Assembly: GCA_947623455.1 (NCBI GenBank)
Contig: OX392527.1
Span: forward strand, 54,604,401-54,668,400
DNA from: Mimachlamys varia
Taxonomy: Eukaryota > Mollusca > Bivalvia > Pectinida > Pectinidae
Length of the DNA: 64,000 nucleotides
Reading direction: 5' to 3'
Positions 59,105 to 64,000 of the stretch are shown here, piece after piece (positions within the stretch are counted from its first letter, which is position 1; every line of letters starts with the position of its first letter). Position numbers and translations under genes: made by a program. The notes under the pieces were generated by a model that was given only the letters and a program-made list of their open reading frames with translations, searched no databases and had not been told where the DNA came from.

Positions 59105-59633
59105 ACTTTCGAGTGATAAAAGGACAGAATATATTGGAACTCTTTCCAGTGATAAAAGGACAGAATATATCAGCACTTTCAAGTGATCAAAGGACAAAAT
59201 ATATCCGAACTCTTTCCGGTGATAAAAGGACAGATTATATAGAATACTTTCCAGTGATAAAAGGACAGAATATATTGGAACTCTTTCCAATGATAAAAGG
59301 ACAGAATATATCAGCACACTTTCAAGTTATCAAAGGACAGAATACATTGGGACACTTTGATCAAGTGATCAAAGGACAGAATATATCAGAACTATTTTCA
59401 TTGTTAAAAAGGACAGAATATATCGGAACACTTTCCAGTGATAAAAGGACAGAATATATCGGAACTCTTTCGAGTGATAAAAGGACTGAATATATCAGCA
59501 CACTTTCCATTGATAAATGGATGGAGTAAATCAGCAGACTTTCCAGTAATGAAAGGACGGAATATATTGGACACTTTCCAATGATAAAAGGACAGAATAT
59601 ATCGGAACACTTTCCAATGATAAAAGGATAGAA
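59105..59633. repeat. ~36-bp minisatellite, about 14 units
   Basis: Units of 'cagtgataaaaggacaga' plus 'atatatcggaacactttc', with indels. It ends at the mariner insertion (TA at 59634-59635). A single related unit is at 56290-56330, near the fold-back element. Frames of up to 155 codons here are repeat artefacts. Confidence 0.9.
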
Positions 59634-59825
59634 TACGAGGGGTGTTCCAAAAATAATGTCATCTGTGCTTTATTTCGCAGAAATCGTGCAATTTATGCAC
59701 AAAACCACCTCGTGTCGATTGAGTGATCACTGGCTCGTGACACAGGTAAATATCTCTTCCACACATTCACTGTCCTTGGTACAGTGTACATCGTTTCATA
59801 GCCTATACGTTAGACTAGACACAAA

Positions 59826-62800
59826 ATGACAGGAAAACGAGCTGAAAATGTGCTTGAAATTAGGGCCTATATACAAGAGGCCCATGGGCCTTAACAGTCA
59901 CCTGATGTTTGACATGAAAGAGAAATATGGGAATGTTTAGATGAATATTTATAACAATACATTGTAGCATATCTGGGAGTGGAAAAAATGAATTTTTGAA
60001 ATTATGTCAATTTGACCCTTTTAGGCCCCACCCCTCAGGCACCTGGGGGTCAGTCAGTGTCAATATGTGCATACTACTCAGAAGTCATGTCATATTGATA
60101 ATTTCAACCAAATTTGCATCATTTCTTATGGCAATTAAACAAATAATGCAAAAACAAACGTTTTTTTCTGCCAATATACTATAGTAAACTTAAACCCCTC
60201 CACAGGGGGAGATGCCAGACCCCAGAGTCATGAAATTCACAATTTTGGTAAAGAACTTTAAAACCAATCCATCTATGAAGAGTATTTGATTCCAGCATAT
60301 CTGGGAGAAGAGAAGAAGATTTTTGAAATTTTTGTCAATTTTACCCTTTTGACCCCGCCCTCCAGCCCCTGGGGGTCAACTAGGGCCAACATGTGCATAC
60401 CATCAAAGTGTCATCCCATGCTGATAATATGATACAAGTTAGAATGAATTCCAATACAAATCCAACAAATAATAGTCAAAAATGTGATTTCCCTATATAA
60501 ACTATAGTAAAGTTTACCCCCTCCCCAGGGACAAACGTGAGACCCCAGGGTCATGAAATTCACAATTTTGGTAAAGCACCTTAAGACCCTTCCATCTATG
60601 AAGAGTATTTGATTCTACCATATCTGAGAGTAGAGAAGAAGATTTTTGAAATTTTTGTCAATTTGACCCTTTTTGGCCCCGCCCTCCAGCCCCTGGGGGT
60701 CAACTAAGGCCAACATGTACATACCATCAAAGTGTCATCCCATGCTGATAATTTTATACAAGTTAGAATGAATTCCAATACAATTCCAACAAATAATAGT
60801 CAAAAATGTGATTTCCCTATAGATTTTATATTAAAGTTCACCCCCTCCCCAGGGGCAAACATGAGACCCAAGGGTCATGAAATTCACAATTTTGGTAAAG
60901 CACCTTAAGACCCTTCCATCTATGAAGAGTATTTGATTCCAGCATATCTGGGATTAGAGGAGAAGATTTTTGAAGTTGTAGTCAATTTGACCCTTTTGAC
61001 CCCGCCCTCCAGCCCCTGGGGGTCAACTAGGGCCAACATGTGCATACCATCAAAGTGTCATCCCATGCTGATAATATGATACAAGTTAGAATGAATTCCA
61101 ATACAAATCCAACAAATAATAGTCAAAAATGTGATTTCCCTATATAAACTATAGTAAAGTTCACCCCCTCCCCAGGGACAAACGTGAGACCCCAGGGTCA
61201 TGAAATTCACAATTTTGGTAAAGCACCTTAAGACCCTTCCATCTATGAAGAGTATTTGATTCTACCATATCTGAGAGTAGAGAAGAAGATTTTTGAAATT
61301 TTTGTCAATTTGACCCTTTTTGGCCCCGCCCTTCAGCCCCTGGGGGTCAACTAGGGCCAACATGTACATACCATCAAAGTGTCATCCCATGCTGATAATT
61401 TTATACAAGTTAGAATGAATTCCAATACAATTCCAACAAATAATAGTCAAAAATGTGATTTCCCTATAGATTTTATATTAAAGTTCACCCCCTCCCCAGG
61501 GGCAAACATGAGACCCAAGGGTCATGAAATTCACAATTTTGGTAAAGCACCTTAAGACCCTTCAATCTATGAAGAGTATTTGATTCCAGCATATCTGGGA
61601 GTAGAGGAGAAGATTTTTGAAGTTGTAGTCAATTTGACCCTTTTGACCCCGCCCTCCAGCTCCTGGGGGTCAACTAGGGCCAACATGTGCATACCATCAA
61701 AGTGTCATCCCATGCTGATAATATGATACAAGTTAGAATGAATTCCAATACAAATCCAACAAATAATAGTCAAAAATGTGATTTCCCTATATAAACTATA
61801 GTAAAGTTTACCCCCTCCCCAGGGACAAACGTGAGACCCCAGGGTCATGAAATTCACAATTTTGGTAAAGCACCTTAAGACCCTTCCATCTATGAAGAGT
61901 ATTTGATTCTACCATATCTGAGAGTAGAGAAGAAGATTTTTGAAATTTTTGTCAATTTGACCCTTTTTGGCCCCGCCCTCCAGCCCCTGGGGGTCAACTA
62001 GGGCCAACATGTACATACCATCAAAGTGTCATCCCATGCTGATAATTTTATACAAGTTAGAATGAATTCCAATACAATTCCAACAAATAATAGTCAAAAA
62101 TGTGATTTCCCTATAGATTTTATATTAAAGTTCACCCCCTCCCCAGGGGCAAACATGAGACCCAAGGGTCATGAAATTCACAATTTTGGTAAAGCACCTT
62201 AAGACCCTTCAATCTATGAAGAGTATTTGATTCCAGCATATCTGGGAGTAGAGGAGAAGATTTTTGAAGTTGTAGTCAATTTGACCCTTTTGACCCCGCC
62301 CTCCAGCTCCTGGGGGTCAACTAGGGCCAACATGTGCATACCATCAAAGTGTCATCCCATGCTGATAATATGATACAAGTTAGAATGAATTCCAATACAA
62401 ATCCAACAAATAATAGTCAAAAATGTGATTTCCCTATATAAACTATAGTAAAGTTTACCCCCTCCCCAGGGACAAACGTGAGACCCCAGGGTCATGAAAT
62501 TCACAATTTTGGTAAAGCACCTTAAGACCCTTCCATCTATGAAGAGTATTTGATTCTACCATATCTGAGAGTAGAGAAGAAGATTTTTGAAATTTTTGTC
62601 AATTTGACCCTTTTTGGCCCCGCCCTTCAGCCCCTGGGGGTCAACTAGGGCCAACATGTACATACCATCAAAGTGTCATCCCATGCTGATAATTTTATAC
62701 AAGTTAGAATGAATTCCAATACAATTCCAACAAATAATAGTCAAAAATGTGATTTCCCTATAGATTTTATATTAAAGTTCACCCCCTCCCCAGGGGCAAA

Positions 62801-64000
62801 CATGAGACCCAAGGGTCATGAAATTCACAATTTTGGTAAAGCACCTTAAGAACCTTCCATCTATGAAGGGTATTTGATTCTACCATATCTGAGAGTAGAG
62901 GAGAAGATTTTTGAAGTTGTAGTCAATTTGACCCTTTTTGGCCCTGCCCCGCATGCCCCTGGGGGGTGGGGACCATATAATTCACAATCTTAGTTGAACT
63001 TGAGCCATAGAAGCTCCCTGTCAAATTTCATTGAATTTGTTTCAGTGGTTTTTGAGAAGAAGTCGAAAATGTAAAAAGTTTACGGAAGCACGACGACGGA
63101 CAAAAGGCGATTAGAATAGGTCACTTGAGACTTCGTCTCAGGTGACCTAAAAAGGTAGGTCATTACTCGGCATAAAGGCTGTAGATATTCACCGCGAGGT
63201 GTGTGACATTTATGGGGAGGGCCAAATGTCTCACAGGACTGTTTGTAGGTGGGTAGGTAAATTTAGTGCTGGGCAGCAGCAACTGAAAGATGCTGCTCAC
63301 CCAGGTCGTCCTGCAACAACTACGACCAAAGGTAACATAGGAAAAATCCAAAATATCCTCCAAACTGATGCTTGATTCACCGTAAGACAATTGGCTCGAA
63401 TGACAAACTTGCAAAAGCAAGAGTTCATGCAATTTTGAAGAAACACCTAAAAGTTAGAAAGATAAATGCAAGATGGATACCCCATTTGTTAACGGATGAG
63501 CAAAAGAAGACGCGTGTAACAATGGCAAAAAAACTTCTCAAAATGTACCCAAAATATAGTAAAAAGGCTTTTGATAATATAGTCACTGGTGATGAGACCT
63601 GGGTGTATTATTTTGAACCAAAGCGGAAGGTTGCCAACCGAATATGGGTCACTAAAAATGCCAGACGCCCAAGTATTGCCAAACGAATATGAACGGTAAA
63701 GAAGGTTTTGTATGCTACTTTTTTCACTAATAAGGGTCCAGCTATTCAAATCCTGGTCCAAAAGGCAGAACGCTCACAGGCAAGTTCTATAAAAACGTTG
63801 TTCTGAGAAAGTTGTAGAACTACTACAAAAGTTGCCGCCCAAAAACAGGACTGCAGTATGTCCGACTTTTGCATGATAATGCACCCGCTCACAAGGCACA
63901 TATTGTGACTGACTTTTTGGAGTCAGAGAAGGTTACCGTCCTTCTGCACCCTCCGTATTCGCCAGACTTGGCCCCCTGCGACTATTTTCTCTTTCCAAAA
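59826..64000 (+). pseudogene. mariner transposase pseudogene, split by insertion
   Basis: Starts MTGKRAENVLEIRAYI at 59826 and is interrupted after 59873. It resumes near 63152 with GRSLLGIKAVDIHREV and the helix-turn-helix region (GQMSHRTVCRWVGKF, HPGRPATTTTKG). An in-frame stop follows near 63373 and a frameshift by about 63410. The central part holds WIPHLLTDEQ and the first catalytic Asp in VTGDETWVYYFEPKRK. After a stop at about 63690 and further frameshifts come LLHDNAPAH and YSPDLAPCDYFLF, 34 residues apart Asp to Asp, so the triad is the mariner D,D34D type. Clearly non-functional. Close relatives in animals are often labelled SETMAR-like because of the domesticated human copy. Confidence 0.9.
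59874..63150 (+). mobile_element. Hairpin-ended element with 647-bp higher-order repeats
   Basis: Starts CAAGAGGCCCATGGGCCTTA and ends with a gtttacggaagcacgacgac motif, the hairpin ggtcacttgagac-ttc-gtctcaggtgacc and taa. The core is a dimeric higher-order array: the marker 'ctgataatatgatac' recurs at 60421, 61068, 61715 and 62362, exactly 647 bp apart, each period holding two units of about 323 bp ('ggacaaacgtgagacccc' and 'ggcaaacatgagacccaa' types). Same family as 56416-58088. Non-coding; Helentron- or pearl-like by structure. Confidence 0.8.

Larger units (their letters stand above)
59636..64000 (+). mobile_element. mariner element, interrupted, right end outside window
   Basis: The left inverted terminal repeat begins CGAGGGGTGTTCCAAAAATA after a TA. 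It contains a decayed transposase gene and is split at 59874-63150 by a hairpin-ended element. The right terminus lies beyond the window. Confidence 0.88.

Noticed and set aside
59062..59610. 155-codon plus-strand and 68-83-codon minus-strand frames
   Set aside because: Translations of the 36-bp minisatellite on both strands; the 12-codon periodicity is the repeat itself.
1..64000. tRNA, rRNA or snRNA genes
   Set aside because: None was recognised by eye on either strand; a covariance-model scan would be needed to exclude them.

Overview
The window looks like animal nuclear DNA, most likely from a bivalve mollusc. It is AT-rich and intron-dominated, and full of hairpin-ended repeats that begin CAAGAGGCCC, mariner and CR1/L2-like elements of the kind familiar from bivalve genomes. 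The organism call is inference; no species marker is present.

The one clear cellular gene lies on the minus strand. It is the orthologue of RBBP6, an E3 ubiquitin ligase of pre-mRNA 3'-end processing and p53/Rb biology. Six exons are well supported. From N- to C-terminus they are 23519-23607 (linker after the DWNN domain), 23072-23174 (CCHC zinc knuckle), 20895-21065, 19874-20043 (first half of the RING/U-box), 4429-4810 (second half of the RING, then a Q/K/E-rich coil and a proline stretch) and 384-462. A seventh, 38887-38937, is a candidate. The DWNN exons were not found and the C-terminus continues past the left edge. Nearly everything else is intron or flank built of repeats.

Layout. 1-4.4 kb: two minisatellites and a TIR element. 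4.8-12.6 kb: a 52/56-bp minisatellite whose unit contains the 3' splice site and first 19 nt of the RBBP6 RING exon, split by two transposons. 12.7-19.5 kb: nested transposons, including one with a 9-bp target duplication. 19.8-23.6 kb: RBBP6 exons plus a 33-40-bp minisatellite. 25.9-37.8 kb: a nested mosaic in which one tandem-repeat element was hit by an intact 1153-codon LINE carrying a 2A-like motif, two different TTAA-flanked piggyBac-like elements, a hairpin-ended element and a TA-flanked TIR element. 37.8-49 kb: intergenic or intronic DNA with MITEs, a second 9-bp-TSD element and a 2.7-kb TIR element holding a 190-bp-armed inverted repeat. 49-59 kb: degenerate hairpin-ended elements. 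59.1-64 kb: a minisatellite, then a decayed mariner split by a 3.3-kb element with a regular 647-bp higher-order repeat.

The most distinctive observation is the minisatellite that has copied a functional splice acceptor about 67 times inside the intron it terminates. The intact LINE with its signal-like N-terminus and 2A-like motif, and the repeated use of one TTAA site by two unrelated-looking piggyBac derivatives, come next.
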